This document shows positions 1 to 6,880 of a stretch of DNA of 20,437 nucleotides, piece after piece. The DNA is from Lachnospiraceae bacterium (lineage in GTDB: Bacteria; Bacillota; Clostridia; Lachnospirales; Lachnospiraceae). A model generated the notes under the pieces. The model ran no database searches. It saw only the letters and a program-made list of their open reading frames with translations, and was not told the DNA's origin. The position numbers and the translations under genes were made by a program. Numbering within the stretch: position 1 is the first letter of the stretch; every line of letters begins with the position of its first letter. The stretch lies in NCBI GenBank assembly GCA_015057205.1, contig SVEW01000025.1, positions 1 through 20,437 on the forward strand, written 5' to 3'.

Positions 1-2
1 TT

Positions 3-695
3 GCATTGGCGCAGATTTTGTTTATGGTGTCGGGGACAACCTTTGCACCCTTTATTTCGGCGATTGTGCTGCCGGTGATGCTTCGAACAACGACCTGGGT
101 GTATCCGGTTGCGGCGTTTGTGCTTACGCTGTGCGTGATACTGGGGAGAACGCTGTTAACGAAAATGAAAATACGAGAAGAAGAAAAATATAATCCTGTT
201 AAAATAAACGTGAAAGAGAATGCTTTTGATGGAACACTTCGTGTTGCCTGCATGGCATTGTTGGGAGTGACAGCATTTGCAATGGATTGGAACTATATGA
301 TTGCTCCGCCTTTGCTGGTGGCATTTACAGAGTTTTCCAGAAAAGGAAACAAGGCAAGAAAAATTCCGGTAAAAGTCGTGGCGGTCATTACCGGCTGTGG
401 TCTGGCAGGGGTACTTGCCAGAATGCTTTTGCATGTACAACTGGGGTTGCCGCTGGCGGCGGCTGTGTTTGCGGCAACGGTTGTAATGCTTGTGATTATG
501 CGGATTAACAAGCTGTTTCTTCCGCCGGCAGGAGCCATTACCATTCTGGCGATGCTGATTCCAGAGGGAGCGCTTTTATCCTTCCCGTTACAGATTATGT
601 TGGGAAGTGCAACGCTGATGGCGATTTCCAGATTGGGATTTATGAGTCGCCAGGAAGGATTGAATTATGCGAAAAAACGAGAGATGGTAAAATGA
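3..695 (+). CDS. HPP-like integral membrane protein, 5' end cut by window
   Basis: Very hydrophobic protein with about six membrane segments, separated by a charged loop near residues 55-75 (KMKIREEEKY). The segments APPLLVAFTEFS and PPAGAITILAMLIP resemble the HPP-family membrane fold, whose members are poorly characterised and include nitrite-transport-associated proteins. The frame is open to the left edge of the window. The first possible start inside the window is a TTG at position 6 with no ribosome site in front, so I treat the gene as truncated by the window. A FUSC-like or other small transporter-like membrane family is an alternative. The next gene begins 47 bases downstream with its own AGGAG, so the two may be co-transcribed. 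Substrate unknown. Confidence 0.6.
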   Translation, partial: ALAQILFMVSGTTFAPFISAIVLPVMLRTTTWVYPVAAFVLTLCVILGRTLLTKMKIREEEKYNPVKINVKENAFDGTLRVACMALLGVTAFAMDWNYMIAPPLLVAFTEFSRKGNKARKIPVKVVAVITGCGLAGVLARMLLHVQLGLPLAAAVFAATVVMLVIMRINKLFLPPAGAITILAMLIPEGALLSFPLQIMLGSATLMAISRLGFMSRQEGLNYAKKREMVK

Positions 696-742
696 GAAAC
701 TAGTGTCAATGAGAGAAACGATTCTGAACAGGAGACGAAAAA

Positions 743-1519
743 ATGTGGATTAGTCGTTATGTTTGCCTATTCATGGTGTATTGTTGCATGGGTTGGATTT
801 ACGAGACAATCTATTGCACTGTGAAGGGCGGAAAATGGGAAAATCGCGGATTCTTGTATGGCCCTGCATGTCCGATTTATGGCGTTGGTGCGGTGACAGT
901 TTCTGTGGTTGTGAGCTTGGTAAAACAGGCGAATGCCGTCTTGGTACCGTGGCAGATTTTTGTAATATCGGTTGTGGGAAGCGCAATCTTAGAGTATGTC
1001 ACATCCTGGGCGCTAGAGAAAACTTTTCATGCGTTGTGGTGGGATTATAGTCGCTTGCCTTTTAATCTGCATGGACGAATCAGTCTGTTTACCAGCCTGG
1101 GATTTGGATTTGGAGGATTGCTAGTTGTCTATATCATTGCACCATTTACGGAAAAAATGGTGGATCGGGTGACGCCAATCTGGATGGAAGTCTTGGCATT
1201 ATTGGCAGTGGCAGTGTTTGTAATGGATACGACCTTGACGGTTACGGCGCTTTTGCACTTTGATCGTATGGTAATTCGAGCAGAAGAAGCATTTAATAAG
1301 AATATGGAAATCCTTGTTGACAATGCGGTGCAACGTACCGTATCCTTGAAACAGGATTTTCAATCCAAACAGGCCTATATGACGGAGCGATTGGAAAATA
1401 TGGGCGTATATGTAAATCCGGCAATTCGCAGAGTGCGTCAGCTGCGATATAAAGATGAGGAAAGACGTCGTGTTGGTAATCATTTCCTCGAGGTGATGAG
1501 AGCAAAACGAAATCGATAA
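743..1519 (+). CDS. CmpB-like (putative ABC-transporter type IV) membrane protein
   Basis: 258-aa membrane protein. The N-terminal 150 residues carry the hallmarks of the family annotated as putative ABC-transporter type IV (ABC_trans_CmpB): GWIYE near residue 18, NRGFLYGPACPIYG near 34-47, ILEYVTS near 82 and a WWDYS..PFN..GRI block near 99-112. About four to five membrane segments are followed by a basic cytoplasmic tail of roughly 90 residues (RRVRQLRYKDEERRR). An AGGAG lies about eight bases before the ATG. The family is common in Clostridia and Bacilli but has no established substrate, and no ATPase gene sits beside it, so the transporter label should be treated with caution. Confidence 0.75.
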   Translation: MWISRYVCLFMVYCCMGWIYETIYCTVKGGKWENRGFLYGPACPIYGVGAVTVSVVVSLVKQANAVLVPWQIFVISVVGSAILEYVTSWALEKTFHALWWDYSRLPFNLHGRISLFTSLGFGFGGLLVVYIIAPFTEKMVDRVTPIWMEVLALLAVAVFVMDTTLTVTALLHFDRMVIRAEEAFNKNMEILVDNAVQRTVSLKQDFQSKQAYMTERLENMGVYVNPAIRRVRQLRYKDEERRRVGNHFLEVMRAKRNR

Positions 1520-1534
1520 ATTGGAGGTAGTGGA

Positions 1535-1723
1535 ATGAAGAGTGGAACAAGTTGTGAAACCTGTGCTTACTATTATTATGATGAAGAGTTTGATGAATAC
1601 ATTTGCGATGTAGGGGCAAACATGGATGAGGATGATTATGCTAGGTTATTAGAGAGTCATCAGAGCAGTTGCCCATATTATCAAAATGGGGATGAATACA
1701 AGATTGTGAGACATCAGATGTAA
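1535..1723 (+). CDS. Small DUF6472-like cysteine protein, possible zinc binder
   Basis: 62-aa acidic protein with four cysteines at residues 7, 10, 24 and 46. The spacing (CxxC, then C, then CPYY) suggests a small zinc-ribbon-like site. The layout of an acidic tyrosine-rich centre, then CPYYQNGDEYKIVRHQM at the end, matches small DUF6472-type proteins common in Lachnospiraceae. GGAGG at 1523-1527 gives a standard ribosome site for the ATG at 1535. It starts 15 bases after the CmpB-like gene, so the two are probably one transcript. Function unknown; metal binding is inferred from the cysteine pattern only. Confidence 0.8.
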   Translation: MKSGTSCETCAYYYYDEEFDEYICDVGANMDEDDYARLLESHQSSCPYYQNGDEYKIVRHQM

Positions 1724-1739
1724 AAGAAAGGAAAGAACA

Positions 1740-1938
1740 ATGAAGGTTTATCATATTAGTGATACATTAGAATTGAATAAAGAATTAAAACTGGACTATA
1801 AAAATCAACAGGATTTGGCAGAGCCATTTTATCCACTACAATGTTCAGTTGGTGTCGGATAAAGGGATGGAGTTTTTATAAGAAGATATTGATAAAGTAT
1901 TCTTAGAATTATCGTTAGTGTGTTTCGGTCATGGAGTG
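1740..1938 (+). pseudogene. Decayed remnant of a small protein gene
   Basis: An ATG at 1740 behind AAAGGAAAG opens a 40-codon frame (MKVYHISDTLELNKELKLDY...) that stops at 1860-1862. From about 1845 a second frame reads QLVSDKGMEFL, a TAA stop at 1879-1881, then EDIDKVFLELSLVCF, ending at the TAA just after this feature. The two parts look like the N- and C-terminal ends of one short globular protein, joined by a frameshift or internal deletion and broken by a nonsense codon. The opening resembles small Firmicutes proteins of unknown function that begin MKVYH(I/L)S. The 3' part runs into a terminator hairpin. The parent family is not firmly recognised. Confidence 0.5.
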
Positions 1939-1966
1939 TAAGCTGCTGCTCTGTGGCCGATTTTTC
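1925..1966 (+). terminator. Rho-independent terminator after the first gene group
   Basis: TCGGTCATGGAG (1925-1936) pairs over all 12 positions with CTCTGTGGCCGA (1949-1960) if G-U wobbles are allowed. A 12-nt loop separates the arms, and TTTTT follows at 1961-1965. Because the wobbles are G-U in + strand RNA, the hairpin favours the + orientation. It would end the transcript that carries the CmpB-like gene, the small cysteine protein and the remnant. Confidence 0.65.
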
Positions 1967-1983
1967 AACTTATGTGACAGAAC

Positions 1984-2099
1984 CTCGGTATATAGAACTC
2001 CCCAATTCTATATGCCGAGCGACTTTCCAGGGCGCCCGGCACTATAAGGAATCCTCGGTACCAGCCGCTAAAAAATGTTTATATACCGAGCCGCGGCTG
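1984..2099. repeat. Extragenic inverted-repeat patch
   Basis: The 330-base gap between the remnant and bioY holds no convincing gene but several inverted repeats. CTCGGTATATAGAA (1984-1997) and TTCTATATGCCGAG (2006-2019) form a 14-bp stem with one wobble. GGGCGCCC at 2030-2037 is a palindrome. CTCGGTA (2054-2060) pairs with TACCGAG (2084-2090), and CAGCCGC (2062-2068) pairs with GCGGCTG (2093-2099); these two stems interlock in pseudoknot order. The CTCGGTA core recurs in both units, so this looks like a REP-like or small non-autonomous repeat. GC content is higher than in the surrounding spacer. Confidence 0.6.
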
Positions 2100-2132
2100 A
2101 CATCAAAACGGCGCAATTAGGACAAGAAGGTA

Positions 2133-2159
2133 TTGAAAGAGTTTCCAAATAAGTATAAT
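2133..2159 (+). promoter_or_regulatory. Candidate promoter for bioY
   Basis: TTGAAA (2133-2138) and a perfect TATAAT (2154-2159) stand 15 bases apart, short of the usual 17, upstream of the bioY ribosome site. I saw no obvious BirA-type biotin operator palindrome in this spacer. Confidence 0.5.
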
Positions 2160-2192
2160 ATAGATATATTGTGATATTGAAGGAGAAGACAT

Positions 2193-2765
2193 ATGAGTAA
2201 GACAAAAGATAAGAGAATGAAAACAATGGACTATGTACTGAGTGCGGTATGCGCTACCCTGATTGCAGTCTGTTCGTGGATTAGCGTACCTACTATGGTA
2301 CCATTTACCTTGCAGACCATGGCGGTATTTTTGGTACTGGAACTGATAGGCGGCAAAAGAGGAACCCTTTCCATCCTTGTCTATATTCTGTTGGCGGCAA
2401 TTGGTGTGCCGGTATTGGCTGGTTTTTCCGGAGGCATGGGAGCGTTATTAGGCATGACGGGCGGATATATTGTAGGCTTTGTTTTTATCGGACTGACCTA
2501 TTGGTTGAGCGAAGTATTATGCGGCGGAAACCGCGTGGTTCGCATTGTAGCAATGATAGTAGGGATGGCCATCTGTTATGTTTTTGGAACGGTCTGGTTT
2601 ATGACCGTTTATGCAAAACAGTTAGGACCAATTAGTTTAAAAACTGCATTGTCCTGGTGTGTAATTCCATTTCTTATTCCGGATGCCGTAAAACTGGTGT
2701 TGGCAGTAACTCTTGGAGCAAGATTACGTAAGGTGTTGCGTATCTACGAAGAGACCAATGCATAA
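2193..2765 (+). CDS. bioY: BioY-type biotin transporter (ECF S component)
   Basis: 190-aa membrane protein matching the BioY family of substrate-binding S components, which take up biotin alone or with a shared ECF energising module (EcfA/EcfA'/EcfT). Family features visible are the opening helix (CATLIAVCSWISVP), the VPFTLQTMAVFL segment near residues 36-47, the GGKRGTLSILVYILLAAIGVPV block near 53-74, the glycine-rich GMGALLGMTGGYIVGF stretch and a late VKLVLA helix. Length is typical. GAAGGAG at 2179-2185 sets the ATG. No ECF ATPase or biotin synthesis gene is in view, so the S component probably uses an ECF module encoded elsewhere. Confidence 0.92.
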   Translation: MSKTKDKRMKTMDYVLSAVCATLIAVCSWISVPTMVPFTLQTMAVFLVLELIGGKRGTLSILVYILLAAIGVPVLAGFSGGMGALLGMTGGYIVGFVFIGLTYWLSEVLCGGNRVVRIVAMIVGMAICYVFGTVWFMTVYAKQLGPISLKTALSWCVIPFLIPDAVKLVLAVTLGARLRKVLRIYEETNA

Positions 2766-2784
2766 TAGGAGAAAATAGGGAAAT

Positions 2785-3879
2785 ATGATAGCAATAGTAA
2801 TTTTGATTTTTGCCGCATTTATTCTTGCGGGAATTAGTGGACTGGTGTATCTGTATATGAGAATTCAGCGATTTTTGCCGGAGGATATGCCAAAGAAAAA
2901 GAAACGATTGTTAGCGCTTATCCCGATAGCTGCATTATTGTTGTACGTGGTATGCGATTTTATCAATGGCGTCGTTGTAGTTGTGAATGTGTTTGTCATC
3001 TGGGTGCTGGCGGATTGCGTCGGATGGTTGATACATAAAATAAGAAAAAAGCCTATGCGTTTTTATTGGATAGGTGTATGCGCCATTGTCGTGTCCGTGG
3101 GCTATTTGGGCTATGGTTTTTATACCGCCCATCGTGTGGTGGCGACAAATTATACGCTATCTACAGATAAAACCTTACCAAATGGAAAATTACGGATTAT
3201 ACAGATTGCCGATGCACATTTGGGAGCCACGTTTGACGGAGAAGGTTTTGCGAAGTATGTGAAACAGATGGAAAAAGAAAAGCCGAATATGCTGGTTATT
3301 ACCGGTGATTTTGTGGATGATAGCAGTAACCGGGCTGACTTGGAACGGGCATGTGAAGCGCTTGGAAAAATGAAAACTACCTATGGCGTTTACTATGCCT
3401 ATGGAAATCACGATAAAGGGTTTTATAACCACAGAGATTTTAAAGATAAAGATATGCGAGCAATTATGGCGCAGAATAATATAACCATATTGGACGATAA
3501 AATGGTGACCTTGGGCGGATGTGTGGATCTGTATGGACGAAAGGACCGCGCAAGCAAGAAGCGTAAAAAGATGAGTGCGTTAATTGCGGAGGGTGTAAAA
3601 GAGCATTATCAAGTGATTCTGGATCATCAGCCACATGATTACGATGCCCAGGAAAAAGCAGGAGTAGACCTGGTTTTGGGTGGACACACCCATGGGGGGC
3701 AGATGTTTCCGATTGGAATTACCGGAGAGTTATCCGGTGCCAACGATATGACCTATGGAATGCGTAAGCGCGGAAGAACTACGTTTATTGTAACGTCCGG
3801 CATATCGGATTGGGCTATTGATTATAAAACCGGTGGTGCGCTTTCTGAGTATGTGGTAATTGATATCACGCAAAAATAA
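2785..3879 (+). CDS. Membrane-anchored calcineurin-like metallophosphoesterase
   Basis: 364-aa protein. Three to four hydrophobic helices span residues 1-115, followed by a phosphoesterase domain from about residue 136. Dimetal ligands are visible in order: DAH (D143, H145), GDFVD (D175), GNHD (N208, H209), the DHQPHD histidines (281, 284) and GGHTHGGQ (299-306). This is the YkuE/YaeI-like type, some members of which act on lipid pyrophosphates such as UDP-diacylglucosamine; here the substrate is unknown. The membrane anchor fits a lipid-linked substrate. The start has AGGAG 10-15 bases upstream, and the gene follows bioY by 19 bases, so both may share a transcript. Confidence 0.88.
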   Translation: MIAIVILIFAAFILAGISGLVYLYMRIQRFLPEDMPKKKKRLLALIPIAALLLYVVCDFINGVVVVVNVFVIWVLADCVGWLIHKIRKKPMRFYWIGVCAIVVSVGYLGYGFYTAHRVVATNYTLSTDKTLPNGKLRIIQIADAHLGATFDGEGFAKYVKQMEKEKPNMLVITGDFVDDSSNRADLERACEALGKMKTTYGVYYAYGNHDKGFYNHRDFKDKDMRAIMAQNNITILDDKMVTLGGCVDLYGRKDRASKKRKKMSALIAEGVKEHYQVILDHQPHDYDAQEKAGVDLVLGGHTHGGQMFPIGITGELSGANDMTYGMRKRGRTTFIVTSGISDWAIDYKTGGALSEYVVIDITQK

Positions 3880-3894
3880 TTTTTAACTTTAATA

Positions 3895-3923
3895 AAGACA
3901 TCGTCACAAAGTTGTGATACAAT
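3895..3923 (+). promoter_or_regulatory. Extended -10 promoter for the EAL gene
   Basis: AAGACA (3895-3900, four of six consensus bases) and TACAAT (3918-3923) are separated by exactly 17 bases, with TGA immediately before the -10 giving an extended -10. The spacer is largely filled by the palindrome annotated separately. Confidence 0.6.
3904..3917. promoter_or_regulatory. Palindromic operator candidate in the promoter spacer
   Basis: TCACAA-AG-TTGTGA is a perfect 6+6 inverted repeat with a two-base centre, placed between the -35 and -10 elements. A dimeric repressor bound here would block RNA polymerase. The regulator is unknown, and no regulator gene lies next to it. Confidence 0.5.
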
Positions 3924-3957
3924 GTTTTAATTACGAATGAATGAAAAAGGAGTGTGT

Positions 3958-5190
3958 ATGAGCCAATCAATCACAGACGAAATATTTTTGGCAATGGAAA
4001 ATGGTGAGTTACAGGCTTATTATCAGCCACAGTACGATGCGAGGAAAGGTGTAATTGGCGGAGCGGAGGCGTTGGTACGATGGGTAAAGAAAGATGGTAC
4101 CGTGATTCCGCCTATGGAATTTATTCCGGAATTGGAGAGTAACGGCAAGGTTACGTTGGTGGACTGGTATATAGCGGAAGCTGCCTGCAAGACATTGCGG
4201 AAATTGGGTGACAAAGCGGTAAAGATTAGTGTTAACTTCTCTAGAAAACATGCATCAGATGTTAATTTTGTTAAGAGACTTGAACGACTGGTTGCAGCAT
4301 ACGGAATTGACAAGAGATTATTTGGCGTGGAGATTACCGAGACGGATGTCGTGGTAGATAAGCAATTGGTGGTGCAGTGGATTGAAGATGTTGAGAAAGC
4401 AGGCTTTCCGGTTGCCATTGATGATTTTGGTACAGGAATGTCATCGCTGTCTTTGATGAAAGATATTCCGGCACACATTATTAAAATTGACCGCTCCTTT
4501 CTGAATGATAACTGTCAGTCGGAGAAGGGTCGGGTTACATTGGAATCAGTCTTTTATTTTGCGCATAGACTGAAACTTGATACGGTGGTGGAAGGTGTGG
4601 AAACACCGGAGCAACTACATTTTCTACATGCCTGTGATTGTGATTTGATACAGGGATTCCTGTTTTCAAAACCGATTCCGGAAAGCGCATTTTTGACAAT
4701 GTGTATAGAAGAGGCACCTGTGGATGTGAAGACGGGAAATCCGCTGGAATTTAAAAGCGGGTTTGGTACTTTACGCCTTTTGGTAGAGTCGGTCTACCGT
4801 AAATATCCGTTGATTGTGTATGTGAATTTGTCGAAAAACAGCTATTATACTATGCGCAAAGAGAGTTTTATTAATGATTCGCTTTCGGCTACCGGGACCT
4901 ATGATGAGGGGTATTGCTATGTGAAGACACTGATTGCAAAAGAGTATCATGAGATTATGGATGAAGCATTTTTACGTGAAAATCTGTTGAAGGCACATGC
5001 GAATGGGGAGGAAAAGGTAATTCGTATGGTTCCGCAGCATCACAGTGATGGCAGAAAAGTGTTGATGTGTATTGAGGATTATTTTATGACAAGTGAAGTT
5101 TCGAAGGATGTATTTATGGTCTGCTTTTTCCAGGAGATTGACGCGGAGGAGTATGAAGTAAATGCCGTAAAAGAGAGAAAAGAGGTATAG
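3958..5190 (+). CDS. EAL-domain cyclic-di-GMP phosphodiesterase with C-terminal extension
   Basis: I place the start at the ATG at 3958, because AAAAAGGAG (3944-3952) lies five bases before it and inside the longer frame that opens at 3937. The protein is 410 aa. Residues 15-245 are an EAL domain that hydrolyses c-di-GMP to pGpG: E37-A-L (AEALVRW), N94, E125 (EITE), D155-D156 (DDFGTG), K176 (IKIDRSF), E212/E215 (VEGVET) and Q232 (QGF). The catalytic set looks complete, so activity is expected. Residues 270-410 form a separate region, possibly PAS-like (VNLSKNSYYTMRKESF). No GGDEF domain or membrane segment is present. The next gene starts one base after the stop. Confidence 0.92.
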   Translation: MSQSITDEIFLAMENGELQAYYQPQYDARKGVIGGAEALVRWVKKDGTVIPPMEFIPELESNGKVTLVDWYIAEAACKTLRKLGDKAVKISVNFSRKHASDVNFVKRLERLVAAYGIDKRLFGVEITETDVVVDKQLVVQWIEDVEKAGFPVAIDDFGTGMSSLSLMKDIPAHIIKIDRSFLNDNCQSEKGRVTLESVFYFAHRLKLDTVVEGVETPEQLHFLHACDCDLIQGFLFSKPIPESAFLTMCIEEAPVDVKTGNPLEFKSGFGTLRLLVESVYRKYPLIVYVNLSKNSYYTMRKESFINDSLSATGTYDEGYCYVKTLIAKEYHEIMDEAFLRENLLKAHANGEEKVIRMVPQHHSDGRKVLMCIEDYFMTSEVSKDVFMVCFFQEIDAEEYEVNAVKERKEV

Positions 5191-5191
5191 A

Positions 5192-5920
5192 ATGATAGGA
5201 TTAGGAACTTTAATCAATACAGCAGCAATTATTGCCGGCGGCTTGGTAGGTTTGGTATTTGGAAAAGGATTTAAACCCCGGTTTCAAGAAATCATCATGC
5301 ATGCACTTGGAATCAGCACAATGTTTCTGGGTATTGCAGGAACTATGGAAAAGATGCTTTCCGTAAATAAAGACGGAACGCTGGTTTCAAGCGGATCCAT
5401 GATGTTGATTATTAGTTTGGCAGTAGGAGCACTGGTGGGAGAAGCGTTAAATCTGGAATATCGTTTTGAACAGTTGGGAACCTGGCTTCGAAAAGTCAGC
5501 CATAGCGAAGGAGACGGGGGATTTTTGGATGGATTTATGACGGCGTCCCTGACGGTCTGTATTGGTGCCATGGCGATTGTGGGCGCCATTCAGGATGGAA
5601 TTTATAAAGATCCGACTACCTTGATTGCGAAAGCAATCCTTGATTTTATTATTATTATGATTATGACAGCGTCTATGGGAAAAGGTTGTATGTTCTCTGC
5701 CGTGCCGGTGTTTATTTTACAGGGATTTGTTACGTTGCTGGCCAGAGGAATTGAACCAATCTTAACGGAAGAGGCTCTTCACAATCTGGCATTGGTAGGT
5801 TCTGCGTTGATTTTCTGTGTTGGTATTAACCTGATCTGGGGGAAGAAAATTAAGTTGGCAAACCTGGTGCCGGCGGTTATTGTGGCAGTAGCGTATGCTT
5901 TTTTGCCAATTGCAGGATAA
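5192..5920 (+). CDS. DUF554 family membrane protein
   Basis: 242-aa polytopic membrane protein matching the DUF554 (YdfK-like) family: an N-terminal GLGTLINTAAIIAGGLVG segment, the ALGISTMFLGIAG region near residue 40, and a VCIGAMAIVGAIQDG block near residues 122-136. About six to seven membrane segments. Family members are suggested to be transporters or channels, but the function is unproven. The start is one base after the EAL gene's stop, with a purine-rich ribosome site inside that gene's end, so the two are translationally coupled or at least co-transcribed. Whether it relates to c-di-GMP is unknown. Confidence 0.85.
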   Translation: MIGLGTLINTAAIIAGGLVGLVFGKGFKPRFQEIIMHALGISTMFLGIAGTMEKMLSVNKDGTLVSSGSMMLIISLAVGALVGEALNLEYRFEQLGTWLRKVSHSEGDGGFLDGFMTASLTVCIGAMAIVGAIQDGIYKDPTTLIAKAILDFIIIMIMTASMGKGCMFSAVPVFILQGFVTLLARGIEPILTEEALHNLALVGSALIFCVGINLIWGKKIKLANLVPAVIVAVAYAFLPIAG

Positions 5921-5925
5921 TATAC

Positions 5926-5954
5926 TTGGAATATTTGCCGGCCTGTGATAGAAT
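5926..5954 (+). promoter_or_regulatory. Promoter for murI and probably the downstream cluster
   Basis: TTGGAA (5926-5931), a 17-base spacer and TAGAAT (5949-5954), with TGA just before the -10 (extended -10). I saw no clear promoter in front of the ABC ATPase gene at 6881, so this one may also serve the envelope cluster. Confidence 0.7.
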
Positions 5955-5991
5955 AGAGAGTCGGAATAGATAGAATGGATGGTGTAAACCT

Positions 5992-6831
5992 ATGGATAAT
6001 AGACCAATTGGTTTTTTTGACTCCGGAGTTGGGGGATTGACTTGCATTCCCAGTTTGCAGAAGCTTCTTCCAAATGAGCGGGTCATTTATTATGGAGATA
6101 CCGCCAGAACCCCGTATGGTTCCAAGGCGATTGATACAATTAAGAAATTCTCATTTCAGATTGCGGATTATTTGGTAAGCCGTGATGTAAAGATGTTGGT
6201 AATTGCGTGCAATACCATCAGTGCGACCTGTATAGAGGATTTACGGAAGCGCTACCCTGAGTTGCCGATTGTTGGCGTGATAGAGCCAATGGCAGAACGG
6301 ATTATTCGCGATCAACGTGGTCGCAATGAACACGTGCCTATTGGTGTAATTGGAACCAAGGCCACCATTGCCAGTGGCGTATATACCGAATTGGTGAAGG
6401 GACAGGATGCACAGACGGAAATGTACAGTATGGCATGTCCGTTGTTTGTGCCGTTGATAGAAGAGGGAATTATTGAGAATGAGATTATGGATTTGACCAT
6501 TAAGCATTACCTGGATTCCTTTGTTTCGGAACATAACATTCAGAAACTGGTGCTTGGTTGTACCCATTATCCGTTTATTAAGAAGAATTTGAGAAGACTG
6601 TATCCCCAGTTAGAATTGCTGAATCCTTCTGCGGAGGTTATCGGGGAAGTGAAGCGGATTCTGGCCAAGAAGGATATGTTGGCAGATGAGCATATGGATA
6701 GAGAACATCAGTGTTATGCCAGCGACTTGTCGGAGAATTTCCAGAATATGATTGATATGGTATTTGAAGACGATCAGGATGTGAAAGTGAAATTTAAGAA
6801 GTTTAGTGCAGAGCCATTGCATGAATTGTAG
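5992..6831 (+). CDS. murI: Glutamate racemase
   Basis: 279-aa cytoplasmic enzyme that interconverts L- and D-glutamate and supplies D-Glu for the peptidoglycan stem peptide. Visible hallmarks: FFDSGVGGL with D10 and S11, YYGDTARTPYG at 33-43, the catalytic cysteine C73 in ACNT, and the second catalytic cysteine C190 in LGCTHYP with H192. Length and motif order are typical for MurI. It has its own promoter and a GGTGTAAACCT leader before the ATG, and a gap of about 50 bases before the next gene. Its place directly ahead of polymer synthesis and export genes fits a cell-envelope neighbourhood. Confidence 0.97.
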   Translation: MDNRPIGFFDSGVGGLTCIPSLQKLLPNERVIYYGDTARTPYGSKAIDTIKKFSFQIADYLVSRDVKMLVIACNTISATCIEDLRKRYPELPIVGVIEPMAERIIRDQRGRNEHVPIGVIGTKATIASGVYTELVKGQDAQTEMYSMACPLFVPLIEEGIIENEIMDLTIKHYLDSFVSEHNIQKLVLGCTHYPFIKKNLRRLYPQLELLNPSAEVIGEVKRILAKKDMLADEHMDREHQCYASDLSENFQNMIDMVFEDDQDVKVKFKKFSAEPLHEL

Positions 6832-6863
6832 GTAGGTGTTATGCCATTGCCTATGAATTGTAG
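6813..6863 (+). repeat. Imperfect direct duplication of the murI 3' end
   Basis: GCCATTGC-ATGAATTGTAG (6813-6831), which encodes the last codons and stop of murI, recurs as GCCATTGC-CT-ATGAATTGTAG (6843-6863). The copy starts 30 bases downstream and carries two extra bases. It looks like a short tandem duplication in the spacer before the ABC ATPase gene. Confidence 0.7.
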
Positions 6864-6880
6864 AAAGTGTGAGGAAAGAA

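Noticed and set aside
1984..2099. CRISPR array or riboswitch
   Set aside because: There are no regularly spaced identical repeats, and the stems do not match any riboswitch consensus I can recognise; biotin genes are normally controlled by BirA-type or BioR/BioQ proteins, not a known riboswitch.
1920..2120. 66-codon open frame on the + strand in the spacer before bioY
   Set aside because: It lies over the terminator and the inverted repeats, has no ribosome site, and its translation (rich in S, R and C) looks like a read-through of repeats.
3937..3957. Longer start for the EAL protein (ATG at 3937)
   Set aside because: The only good ribosome site, AAAAAGGAG, lies inside this extension and serves the ATG at 3958; the upstream ATG is only 13 bases past the -10.
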